In this document: one piece after another, positions 35,302 to 46,513 of the stretch
Layout: the number at the start of each line of letters is the position of its first letter
How positions within the stretch are numbered: the first letter of the stretch is position 1
Assembly (NCBI GenBank): GCA_019636345.1
Contig: JAHBXQ010000001.1
Location: forward strand, 1-64,000
Source of the DNA: Pirellulales bacterium
Lineage (GTDB): Bacteria; Planctomycetota; Planctomycetia; Pirellulales; Lacipirellulaceae
Direction of reading: 5' to 3'
DNA: 64,000 nt
Made by a program: the position numbers and the translations under genes
The notes under the pieces: generated by a model
Databases searched by the model: none
What the model was told of the DNA's origin: nothing
Seen by the model: only the letters and a program-made list of their open reading frames with translations

Positions 35302-37578
35302 TTAGGCCTCGGGTGCGGCAGCCGAGGCCTCGGCGGCGAGGCGTGCCCGACTTTTTTTGCGCCGCGAGGCAGGGAGTCTGTCGCCGGCTTCTCCGCCGTC
35401 GCCGTAGCCCCCCTCGGAATAACCTCCGTAGGGATTGCCGTAGCCGTACTCGTACCCGTAACCGCCGGGTTTGCGGATCGGCACGCCGTTGACGACCACG
35501 CCCAGCCGCTTCGCCCGCACTTGCCATAATTCGTTGCGAGCGGCTTGACTGAGACGCCGCGTAGCCCGCTCGGCCCGCAGCACGAGCAGCGTCGCGTCGC
35601 TCATTGCGGCGATGACACGGGCGTCGGCGACCGGCATGACAGGGGGCGAGTCGATCAGAATGCGGTCGTAGTGCTCGCTGAGCTGCGTCACCAAGTCGCC
35701 GAAGAAGCCGTTGTTCAAGAGCTCGACCGGATGCGAAGGAATCGGTCCGCAGGGGAGCAGCGACAAGAGATCCACCTCGGTCGGCACGATCGCCTCGCTC
35801 GCCGGGCGGCGTTCGCCCAAGACGGTCGACAGCCCGATCGCCGCCTCGGCGGCGAAAATGACGTGCTGCCGCGGTTTGCGCATGTCGGCGTCGATCAACA
35901 GCACCTTCTGGCCCGCCTGGGCCATGGCGATCGCCAGATTGCTGGCGACGGTGCTTTTGCCGTCGCCGGGCGAGGGCGAGGTGATGCAAATCACTCGCGC
36001 GTCGGCGCCCCCCAGTCCAAAGTGGAACGCAGTGCGCAGCGTACGAATCGATTCGCTGAGCGACGACCGAGGCGAATTGACGAGGATCATGCCCGCTTCG
36101 GCGCGGTCTTTGACGCCCGGGGCCAGGGGCAACGCCCCCAGCACCGGCAACTGCAACGCGTCGGCGATCTCGTCGGCCGACTTCAGGCGGTGATCCAGCA
36201 GATTTCGCAGCCAGCCCAGGCCGAAGCCGACCAGGGATCCCAGCAGCCCGCCGATCCCGATGAACCGGCTGGGGATCGGGTAGCTGGGCAGCAGCGCGGG
36301 TCGCGCGATTTCCATCCGGCTAACGTTGATGGCCCCGACTTGTTCGGTGAGGTTGAGGTTCTTGATCTGATCGTCCAGAACGTCGTTCTCTTTTTCCGAT
36401 CGCGCTTGGGCCTCCTGCAACGACGCCAATTGCAGGGCCAGTCCGCTCACCTCTTTGGCTTCGGCGAATTGCCGATCGTAGCTTCGCTGCAACTCGGCGT
36501 ACTTGTGTTCCAGAAGTTCGAATTGCTGCTTTACCGAATCGACGTATGCGGCGATCATTCCCGCACGATCTTCGGCAAGCTTTTGCGTCTGTTCCTCCAG
36601 CCGTTTCTGCCACGTGGCGAGAGATTCCGTCAGCAGCCGCACGCGCGGATGTCCGTCTCCCCACCGGGACTGCTCGGCCGCAATCTGCATCTCGACGCTT
36701 TGAATCTGATTTTGCAGCCCCAGCAGGACTTGCTCCTTCACCCCTTCGGACTTCTGAGCCATTTCGGCCAGCAGCGGGCGCAGCGCCGGCGACTCGTACA
36801 TTCGTTGCACCCGGCTGTACAACGCCTTGGCTTCCAGCAGTTCGATTTCAGTCGAGTTCAATTCGTCGTTGAGCGTCGCAAAGCGGTCGTTGACCACGTT
36901 GCCGCTGCGGACCTGGACGGCCAATTCCGGATGATCGCTGCGGAACGCTTCCAGCGCCTTTCGCCGCGCTTCCAGGTCCTCGCTGCGGCGCTGCTTTTCG
37001 GAACGCAGCAGCCCCAGGATCTCGACGGCGTTGTTCTTGCGATCCTCGGCGTACTTGGAGATGTACGCGTCGACGATCGCGTTGACGATTTGCGGGGCGT
37101 CGGTGCGGCTCGGCAGTTCGATCGCGATGCGGATGATTTCGTCGTTGGCGCCGACCACGACCCGCAACGCTTCGCGAATCAGCCCGATGGGATTATCGGC
37201 GGTGCGGATCGTCTCGAGTTGCTTGATCTCGGGGGCGTCGATCGCGGCCGCAATGACCGACGTCGAGCGAATGATCTCCGCCTGCGTGAACAGATAGGAG
37301 GACGAGTGACCGATGCTTAGGTCGTTGTCGAGAATCCGCGGCATGTTCCGTTCGACGTAGATGTCGGACTGGCTCGTGTAGCGCGGTTCGGCGCGCTCCA
37401 GCAGAATCCACCCGACGCCGGCGCCCAGCAGCATGAACGTCAGAATGAGCCACCGGCTGCGCCACGCGAGCGCCAGCAGGTTGACCTCGCTTCGCGGCGC
37501 GTTCGCACGCGAGTCGCCGTGAACGGGTTCCGGCGTCAGGGCGAACGGGTCAGTCTGGACGAGCGACGTAGAGGACAT
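35302..37578 (-). CDS. Wzc-like polysaccharide co-polymerase and tyrosine autokinase
   Basis: 758 residues from ATG 37578 (GTG 37587 possible). Wzz-type N-terminus: membrane segment WLILTFMLLGAGVGWILL (about 45-62), a periplasmic coiled-coil region to about 430, and a second membrane segment GGLLGSLVGFGLGWL. C-terminal BY-kinase: SPSPGDGKSTVASNLA Walker A at about 535, VLLIDADMRKPRQH (Walker A' and B) and ILIDSPPV. The end has a Tyr-rich cluster (GGYGYEYGYGNPYGGYSEGG) that is autophosphorylated in this family. Together with the CpsB-like phosphatase it controls polysaccharide chain length and export with the Wza-like channel. Confidence 0.9.
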   Translation of the reverse strand: MSSTSLVQTDPFALTPEPVHGDSRANAPRSEVNLLALAWRSRWLILTFMLLGAGVGWILLERAEPRYTSQSDIYVERNMPRILDNDLSIGHSSSYLFTQAEIIRSTSVIAAAIDAPEIKQLETIRTADNPIGLIREALRVVVGANDEIIRIAIELPSRTDAPQIVNAIVDAYISKYAEDRKNNAVEILGLLRSEKQRRSEDLEARRKALEAFRSDHPELAVQVRSGNVVNDRFATLNDELNSTEIELLEAKALYSRVQRMYESPALRPLLAEMAQKSEGVKEQVLLGLQNQIQSVEMQIAAEQSRWGDGHPRVRLLTESLATWQKRLEEQTQKLAEDRAGMIAAYVDSVKQQFELLEHKYAELQRSYDRQFAEAKEVSGLALQLASLQEAQARSEKENDVLDDQIKNLNLTEQVGAINVSRMEIARPALLPSYPIPSRFIGIGGLLGSLVGFGLGWLRNLLDHRLKSADEIADALQLPVLGALPLAPGVKDRAEAGMILVNSPRSSLSESIRTLRTAFHFGLGGADARVICITSPSPGDGKSTVASNLAIAMAQAGQKVLLIDADMRKPRQHVIFAAEAAIGLSTVLGERRPASEAIVPTEVDLLSLLPCGPIPSHPVELLNNGFFGDLVTQLSEHYDRILIDSPPVMPVADARVIAAMSDATLLVLRAERATRRLSQAARNELWQVRAKRLGVVVNGVPIRKPGGYGYEYGYGNPYGGYSEGGYGDGGEAGDRLPASRRKKSRARLAAEASAAAPEA

Positions 37579-37980
37579 GCGGCCCACGAATCGGAGTTCT
37601 AGCGGCAGGGCGGCTTGCGGCTTGCCGACGCCGACGACCGCAAACGGACTTACTCCGCAGTCTACACACGCGCTGCAAGACCGACAAACGACCGGCCGGT
37701 ATTGGGCCCCGAATTCAGCCCCAAAACGCCCGAACGTGACGGTTGCAACGGTCGTTACGACGACGACCGCTGGCGCCGGCTCAAGCGACGGACGGCCCGG
37801 AATTGCAAGTCGTTTTCATACGACCTTGGGCGTTTGACTCCCCCCCCGAGCGACCTAGGTTAGTGCGGCTGGATTTCCGACGTTCGGCAGGCACGCTTGC
37901 GTTTCCAAGGCCGGAATTGCGCGCTTGCCCGAGTTTGCTATCGCTCCGATTCGTCACGCAGTGCTTGATTCGGTACCTCC
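37579..37980. other. Divergent intergenic region between Wzc-like and GGDEF genes
   Basis: No gene. It carries the promoter of the minus-strand Wzc operon (37659-37687). A promoter for the plus-strand GGDEF gene was not identified with confidence. Confidence 0.45.
37659..37687 (-). promoter_or_regulatory. Sigma70-type promoter of the Wzc operon
   Basis: Minus strand TTGTCG (37682-37687), 17 bases, TAGACT (37659-37664), about 80 bases before the ATG at 37578. Confidence 0.45.
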
Positions 37981-39474
37981 ATGATTCCGCTCCTTGCTTT
38001 CAGTTTGTCGTACATCCTCATCGACGTTGCGTTGGGGCTGACCTCGCTCGTCGTCGGGTTCGTCGCTGCGCTTGTCTACGCTCGGCATGCGCACGGATCC
38101 CGGACGGCGAGTGAGCCATCCGACGAACGACGCCAACTCGTTCAAGCCAATGACAACGAACGGACCGCAATGGCCGCTCAGCAGTTGCGCAGCTTGGCCC
38201 ACGAAATGGCCAGCGACGTCGGCGCCCATTGTCAGGTCATGGACGGGATTTCCTCGGAACTCGGCGCACTGAAGTTAAACGAAGGGGACGGCCTGGCCGT
38301 CAACTCGGCCGTCGCCCGCATCTTGTCGGCCAATTCGCAGTTGCGTTTTCGACTCGATGAGGCGGAACGAAAGATCGCCGCTCAGGCCGAAGAAATCCGC
38401 ACACAGCAGTTCGAGGCCCGCACCGACGTGCTGACCGGGCTGGCGAATCGCCGAGCGTTCGATGACGAAGTCCGGCGCCTGTTGAAAGCGTTTGCAACTC
38501 AGGGGCGAGTTTTTTCGCTGCTGATCCTCGACGTCGACCACTTCAAGAAATTTAACGACACGCATGGCCATCAGGCCGGCGACGAGGTGCTGCGGGCCGT
38601 CGGCTTGACCCTGCGATCGGTCGTCAAGTCGGGCGACTTGGCATGTCGCTACGGCGGCGAAGAATTTGCGGTCGTTATGGTCGATACGAACGCCAAGCAG
38701 GCGCGAGTCGCCGCCGACCGCGTACGGAGAGCCATCGAGGTGATGTCGGTCGATTTCGAGGGCCGCCGCCTGAGCGTGACGGCCAGCATTGGCGTCGCCC
38801 AAATTGCGCCGCTGCAGGATGCCGCCCAATTGATCCGTCGCGCCGACGACGCCGTCTATGCGTCGAAGAAGGCGGGACGTAACGCCGGCCACTGGCACGC
38901 CGGAACGGAGTGCCTGCCGCTCGATCAGGACGCTCGGCCGGTTGAAATTCCCGTGACTCAGCCGGTTGACAAGAAACCGATCTTGGCGACCCCCGTCGGC
39001 GACTTCGGCGATCGGTTCCGTAAGTTGCCGGACCATCGCGTCATGGCCGACGAACTTGGGCGACGAATCTCCGAGAGTCTGCGGTTCGGGGTTCCGCTCG
39101 CTCTGACCCGGATGGAGGTCGTCGACTTCGACAGCCTGGAGAGCTCGTACGGCGAGGCGGTCGGGGACCTCATCCTCGACTCCGTCGTGGCGTTCATCCG
39201 CTCGAATCTTCGCGATATGGACCTGCTGGCCCGCATGGGACGCGGGCAGTTTGCCATTATGCTGCCCGGCAGCGGGACAGACGAAGCGGCCAATGTCGTA
39301 CGCCGCGTGGCGACCGTCTTGGCGTCGGCCCCGGTCCCCATCGGGGGGAAGCAGTTGGTGCTCAAACTCAAGTCGGGAATCGCCAACGCCAAAGCCGGCG
39401 ACGACGCGGCGTCGCTGCTCGACCGGGCTGCGCTCGCGATGGATTCCAAGACGCTCGTTCCCGCGGGCGTTTGA
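37981..39474 (+). CDS. Diguanylate cyclase with a second, degenerate GGDEF domain
   Basis: 497 residues. One membrane helix at the N-terminus (about 5-35), a helical linker, then a complete GGDEF domain at about 145-310: LTGLANRRAFDDEV, DVDHFKKFNDTHGHQAGDEV and RYGGEEF (catalytic, about 224). The product-inhibition site just before has KSGD, where RxxD would be expected. A second domain follows (about 345-490) with the same fold outline (LDSVVAFIRSNLRDMDLLAR) but MGRGQF in place of GGDEF, so it is probably a sensor or dimerisation copy. Cyclic di-GMP from the first domain often controls polysaccharide production, and the gene lies opposite the Wzc operon. Confidence 0.85.
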   Translation: MIPLLAFSLSYILIDVALGLTSLVVGFVAALVYARHAHGSRTASEPSDERRQLVQANDNERTAMAAQQLRSLAHEMASDVGAHCQVMDGISSELGALKLNEGDGLAVNSAVARILSANSQLRFRLDEAERKIAAQAEEIRTQQFEARTDVLTGLANRRAFDDEVRRLLKAFATQGRVFSLLILDVDHFKKFNDTHGHQAGDEVLRAVGLTLRSVVKSGDLACRYGGEEFAVVMVDTNAKQARVAADRVRRAIEVMSVDFEGRRLSVTASIGVAQIAPLQDAAQLIRRADDAVYASKKAGRNAGHWHAGTECLPLDQDARPVEIPVTQPVDKKPILATPVGDFGDRFRKLPDHRVMADELGRRISESLRFGVPLALTRMEVVDFDSLESSYGEAVGDLILDSVVAFIRSNLRDMDLLARMGRGQFAIMLPGSGTDEAANVVRRVATVLASAPVPIGGKQLVLKLKSGIANAKAGDDAASLLDRAALAMDSKTLVPAGV

Positions 39475-39635
39475 CGGCTTGTCGGCCATGCCGGCGGGCC
39501 GGAGCGGACTTGCTCGACTGGCCGGGTTGCGCTCGTGCCGGTATCCTCGACCAGGGAACTGCCCCTGCAGCGTCAGGACTCCGTTCGAGAGGCCGCAAGC
39601 CCCTCTGCGGAGTCGCTTGCCTTTTCGCCGGTGCC

Positions 39636-40100
39636 ATGGCTGAGATCCCTCAACCCCCGCCGCCTCCCGTCGCGCCTCCCCCGGGGGATTCGCGGCCGGT
39701 TGGGGCGGCTCGCTGGCAGTTCAGCTTGCTCACTCTGCTGAAGGCGATGACCCTGACGGCCGTTGCCTGCGGCGCGGCGGTCGTCCTGCCGTACTCGCTC
39801 ACGCTGCTGGCGACCGGAGCGCTGTGGATCGTCGGCGCCGGGTGGCTTGCCGCTGGAGTCGTCTTTGCACGGGGAGACGTTCAGGCCTTCTGCATCGGCG
39901 GCTCGGTCGTCGTGCTGAGCATGTGGACCCAGGCCGGCGGGCGGATGCTGGAAGGGGTGCGGATGCTGTTTCGTCCTTGGGGAGCCTTTGACTTAGGGAC
40001 CCCGACAACGGCGTGGCTGGAACTGGCAATCGTGACCCTGGCCGTGGCGGCCAACGGCTGGCTGGGCGTTCGTGCGCGCCGCTACTTCCAGACCCGGTGA
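39636..40100 (+). CDS. Small membrane protein, unknown
   Basis: 154 residues from the ATG at 39636. Pro-rich cytoplasmic N-terminus (MAEIPQPPPPPVAPPP), then WQFSLLTLLKAMTLTAVACG and three or four hydrophobic helices, ending VRARRYFQTR. The QFSLLTLL start of the membrane part is common in planctomycete small membrane proteins of unknown function. It lies 161 bases after the GGDEF gene on the same strand. No function is assigned. Confidence 0.65.
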   Translation: MAEIPQPPPPPVAPPPGDSRPVGAARWQFSLLTLLKAMTLTAVACGAAVVLPYSLTLLATGALWIVGAGWLAAGVVFARGDVQAFCIGGSVVVLSMWTQAGGRMLEGVRMLFRPWGAFDLGTPTTAWLELAIVTLAVAANGWLGVRARRYFQTR

Positions 40101-40379
40101 GGCGGTCGTTGTGAGTTCGCTTGCGGGTTTCGCCGAGGCCAGGGCCTCGGCCGGTTTGGCGGGCTCCTTCTCCTATGCGTCCTGGCGGAAAGTCGCGGGA
40201 TTGCATACGTGCCGCCAAGCGACATCGGAGCAGGGGGGCGACGGGGAAGAGGGAGAGATCGTCCGGAGCCAACGGGACGGACGACCGCCGCGACCTGAGC
40301 AAAATCCCCGGATTCGGTCGAGCGAATCGGTTGCGGCGGTCGATGGATGGAATTCTCAAGTTCGTCGTCGAACGCCCCC

Positions 40380-40407
40380 TTGTCGTCGATTCAAGCGGGC
40401 TTACAAT
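40380..40407 (+). promoter_or_regulatory. Candidate first promoter (P1) of the 23S-5S operon
   Basis: TTGTCG (40380-40385), 16 bases, TACAAT (40402-40407). It lies 116 bases upstream of the stronger P2. Tandem promoters are common for rRNA operons. Confidence 0.45.
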
Positions 40408-40522
40408 TCGGGCCGATGTCAGGGGGACCTCCTGCTAGCGGACAATCCGAGAGGGTCTGCAGCAGGCGGGAAGCGACTGGCGGAGCGATCAAAATCGCTT
40501 CTAAAAATTTGCCAGCCGCCCT

Positions 40523-40550
40523 TTGACAGGGGATTCGAAATCGCTAAGAT
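40523..40550 (+). promoter_or_regulatory. Promoter (P2) of the 23S-5S operon
   Basis: TTGACA (40523-40528), exact consensus, 16 bases, TAAGAT (40545-40550). Transcription would start near 40557 and give a leader of about 437 bases before the 23S gene. The 890 bases 40101-40993 contain no gene and are explained by this leader and by the promoters. Confidence 0.7.
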
Positions 40551-40687
40551 CTAGGATTCCCGCCTGCTCGCGAGTGCAGGCTGTGCGAGTGCTCTCGACG
40601 GCCCTCGTTCAGCCTCTGCTCGCAGGAGCGGAATGGCCCCTCTGGGGCCGCGGTCGGCGTCGCCCTCGCGGGCTGTCGTCGGTCGGC

Positions 40688-40702
40688 GATCTTTGACAAT
40701 TT
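40688..40702 (+). promoter_or_regulatory. boxA-like antitermination site in the rRNA leader
   Basis: GATCTTTGACAATTT resembles the boxA core (TGCTCTTTAACA) of rRNA leaders, which binds NusB/NusE and lets RNA polymerase pass through long untranslated RNA. Its place in the leader, about 130 bases after P2, is typical. Confidence 0.55.
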
Positions 40703-40993
40703 GGTGAAGTAGCAAGAGTGGCATCTGATTTCCGCACGGGAAGTCGGCCGCGCGGCTTGCGGGAGACTTTGGTCTCTCGTCAGGCAGGCGAGCAGGCGAC
40801 CTGTGCGTAATTTCTTTGTCTTAGATTGGATCAAGCGTTACTCGGAAGCTTGCGGCGATCGTCGCGAGGGGTTGCAGCCTCGCGATTGCCAAGGTGGAGG
40901 ACAGTTCGGCGTAAGCCGAATTGCTCTCGACTCCGGCAGCCGCAAGACTTCGCTTCGTGACAACAGTTGTCCAAGGCGAGAGCTTTGAATAAA

Positions 40994-43926
<2,933 letters not shown>

Positions 43927-44072
43927 TTATTCAACGCTTTCCCGTTGAAGACAAAGACAGACGCGACGCGTCGTTGCGACGTCTCGCGAGCCGGCTCCCG
44001 TGCGGAGCCCGGCCCCGCTCTTGCTACTTGCCAAAACGTCAAGCGTCCGCGGGTCGACAGGTCCCGGACGCT

Positions 44073-44184
44073 TCTTCTGGCGACCATACCGCAGTGGAAA
44101 CACCTGTTCCCATTCCGAACACAGTAGTTAAGCACTTCGGGCCGATGATAGTGAGATCACTCGCGAAAGTAGGTATCGCCAGGT
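44073..44184 (+). rRNA. rrf: 5S ribosomal RNA
   Basis: About 112 bases. TCTGGCGA near the start pairs with TCGCCAGG at the end; CCGAACACAGTAGTTAAGC and the GGCCGATGATAGT loop match 5S rRNA. It lies 146 bases after the 23S gene. Just upstream, AAGCGTCCG and CGGACGCTT (44040-44072) can pair, a likely processing stem. Confidence 0.9.
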
Positions 44185-44189
44185 TTTTC

Positions 44190-44230
44190 AAGAGCCTCGT
44201 GGAGACAACTCCACGAGGCTCTTGGCTTTT
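44190..44230 (+). terminator. Rho-independent terminator of the 23S-5S operon
   Basis: A 15-bp perfect stem (AAGAGCCTCGTGGAG, 44190-44204, and 44209-44223) with loop ACAA, followed by GGCTTTT. It lies 5 bases after 5S rRNA. Confidence 0.8.
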
Positions 44231-44512
44231 GTTGCGTCTGAGGTGTCCTGCGTCAGGGGAGGATTTTCTCACGACGACGACACGACTGACGCGACGTCAC
44301 ATCCAAATCGCTTCGGCGCCTCGTCGTGCCGATTTGGTCCTCTGAATCGCTTCTGGCGTCTCTGTTGCGGAAGCGCCAAAGTCTTCCCGGCCTTCGCAGT
44401 TGTCCTGCGTCACAGCGCCGATTATTTGGCACTCAGCGCCAGCACCTCTATACTGTGCGGAAGCGGCGCACTTTGTCGCGCTGCGTCTGATTTCATCGCT
44501 CGAGCCCGCGGG

Positions 44513-46513
44513 ATGGAGCCGATGCACTTACATGTCCTTGCGTGCCGGCAATTTTGGGCAGTCGCGCTCTTGGCTCTGGGGCTGGTCGCTTCGCCTGCGA
44601 ACGCCGTCCCTCCCGCGGCCGAGCTTTATGACATCTTCGGGGTGACGCACTACCCGGAGGATTTTGTCGAGCCCAGGACTGAAGCAATCGTCGTCGTCTT
44701 GCTCGACGACTCCTGCCCGGTCGTTCAGCAGATTGTGCCGACGCTGCGGGAACTCGACCAGCGCTACAACGGGTTCGAACGCGACGGCCTCGGCCGGCCC
44801 ACGCAGCTTGCCAAGCACCCCGGCGATCGGGTGTTGTTCTTGGGGGTCTACGTGAAACCCGACATGGGCGCCAAGCGAATGGCCGGCCACGCGTCCGATA
44901 TGCGGATCCCGTTTCGCGTGCTCCACGATTCGCAGCTTGCGCTTGTCAAGCAACTTGGCCTGACGCGGCTCTCGGAGACCGCAGTTCTCGATCGCGATTG
45001 GCAGGTTCACTATCGCGGTCCGATTGACGACCAAAACGTCCAGGGGGCCAGCCGGCCTGGGGCGACCGCCCATTATCTGGCTGAAGCGATCGACGCGGTT
45101 CTCGCCGGGGGCGCCCCGACGATTGGTCGTCGGCCGGCGGTCGGCTGCAAGATCGCTCTCGATCCGCCGGCGCCGCAAGGGGCGGACCTCACGTTTCACC
45201 GCGACGTGCTGCCGATCCTGCAGAAGCATTGTCAAGCGTGCCACCGGGAGGGGGAGGTCGCCCCCATGCAGTTCCTCACGTACGCCGATGTGAACGCCTA
45301 CGCCGGAATGATCGAAGAGGTGGTTCTTCACGAGCGGATGCCTCCGTTCCCCGGCGAATCGTCCCGTCGGTTCGCCCACGACGAGCGGCTGCCCGACGCC
45401 GCACGCCGGACGCTCCTCGATTGGTTGCGGGGGGGACGAGCGGCGGGCGATCCGGCCGACGCGCCGGCGCCGCTCGGCTGGCCCGACCGAGATCGCTGGC
45501 AGATCGGCGAGCCTGACTTCGTGTTCCGCATGCCCAAGCCGCTGGAGATCCCCGCGACCGGCGTGCTGAACTACTACTACATCGCCGTGCCGGTCAACGG
45601 CGGAAAGGGTTTTCCGGAGGATCGGTGGATCGAGGCGATCGAAACGCATCCCGGCGACCCGCAGGTCGTTCATCACGTCCAGGTCCACGAGTACTTCGGC
45701 CCGATCGATCGCGATCCGACGGCGCTCGACCAGATACTCATCTACGGTTTGGGCATCGAGAGCGCCCGGCTGCTGGGCGGGTACACCCCCGGCAACGAGG
45801 AGGGGAACAACCTGCGGCTGAACCGGTACTTGAGCCCCGCGGCCGCGGCCGAGGGCAAGACCGCGGGGATCAAGCTCTCCAAGGGCGCGAACCTGATGTT
45901 CGAGGTCCACTACACGACCAACGGCAAGGCGACGATCGATCAGTCGGAGGTGGCGATCCGGTTCGCCGATCGCGAGCCCGACGTGAAGCTCGATTCGTGG
46001 TTTCCCTTTCGCAGCCGGGCCGACATGCTGATCCCTGCGAACTTGCAGAACCACAGTTTGCAGGACCTGTACCACTTCGGCCGGGCGACCGACGGCAAGG
46101 CGGTGCTGGTGCACGCGATTCGCCCTCACATGCACTCCCGCGGCAAGAGCTTTCGCGTCGAGTTGGTCGATCCCCGGGGGCTTACGCAACAGGTGCTCCA
46201 CGATTTTTCCCAGCACGGTCTGGTGCGGGGGGAGACGGTCCTGTCGGTGCCGGTGTGGGACTTCAACTGGCAGCGGTTCTACCAGTTCGAGGAGCCGATC
46301 CTGGTGCGTCCCGATCAGGCGCTGTTGGCCACCGCGTACTGGGACAACACGCGGCACAATCCCCGCAACCCCGATCCCAACGTCGACGCCCCGTGGGGAC
46401 AGCAAACAATCCAGGAGATGTTCAACACGCTCTTGCTGTACGAGCCGCTCGATCCCGACGACCCGCGAGCGCAAGGCGCCGTCGGGCAGGCCGTTGCGGA
46501 GGCGCGGCGATGA
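44513..46513 (+). CDS. Redoxin - CxxCH - copper monooxygenase-like fusion protein
   Basis: 666 residues from ATG 44513 (44522 also possible); signal peptide to PANA. Part one (about 45-205) is thioredoxin-fold: LLDDSCPVVQQIVPTLREL, with one Cys of a peroxiredoxin-like pair, and DRVLFLGVYVKPD. Part two has HCQACHREGEVAPMQF at about 239, a CxxCH heme-c motif, with PPFPGE after. Part three (about 330-650) resembles the type II copper-dependent monooxygenase fold: VVHHVQVHEYF, IRPHMHSRGKSFRVEL and DFNWQRFYQF, where the His residues would bind copper. Such three-part proteins occur in planctomycetes, acidobacteria and myxobacteria with unknown substrates. Exported. The next gene overlaps by ATGA. 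Confidence 0.75.
   Translation: MEPMHLHVLACRQFWAVALLALGLVASPANAVPPAAELYDIFGVTHYPEDFVEPRTEAIVVVLLDDSCPVVQQIVPTLRELDQRYNGFERDGLGRPTQLAKHPGDRVLFLGVYVKPDMGAKRMAGHASDMRIPFRVLHDSQLALVKQLGLTRLSETAVLDRDWQVHYRGPIDDQNVQGASRPGATAHYLAEAIDAVLAGGAPTIGRRPAVGCKIALDPPAPQGADLTFHRDVLPILQKHCQACHREGEVAPMQFLTYADVNAYAGMIEEVVLHERMPPFPGESSRRFAHDERLPDAARRTLLDWLRGGRAAGDPADAPAPLGWPDRDRWQIGEPDFVFRMPKPLEIPATGVLNYYYIAVPVNGGKGFPEDRWIEAIETHPGDPQVVHHVQVHEYFGPIDRDPTALDQILIYGLGIESARLLGGYTPGNEEGNNLRLNRYLSPAAAAEGKTAGIKLSKGANLMFEVHYTTNGKATIDQSEVAIRFADREPDVKLDSWFPFRSRADMLIPANLQNHSLQDLYHFGRATDGKAVLVHAIRPHMHSRGKSFRVELVDPRGLTQQVLHDFSQHGLVRGETVLSVPVWDFNWQRFYQFEEPILVRPDQALLATAYWDNTRHNPRNPDPNVDAPWGQQTIQEMFNTLLLYEPLDPDDPRAQGAVGQAVAEARR

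Noticed and set aside
35545-37320. 591-codon plus-strand frame opposite the Wzc-like gene
   Set aside because: Antisense shadow; the minus strand has Walker motifs and the tyrosine cluster.
40101-40993. 16S rRNA gene expected upstream of 23S
   Set aside because: No 16S landmark sequence is present; the region is a promoter and leader.
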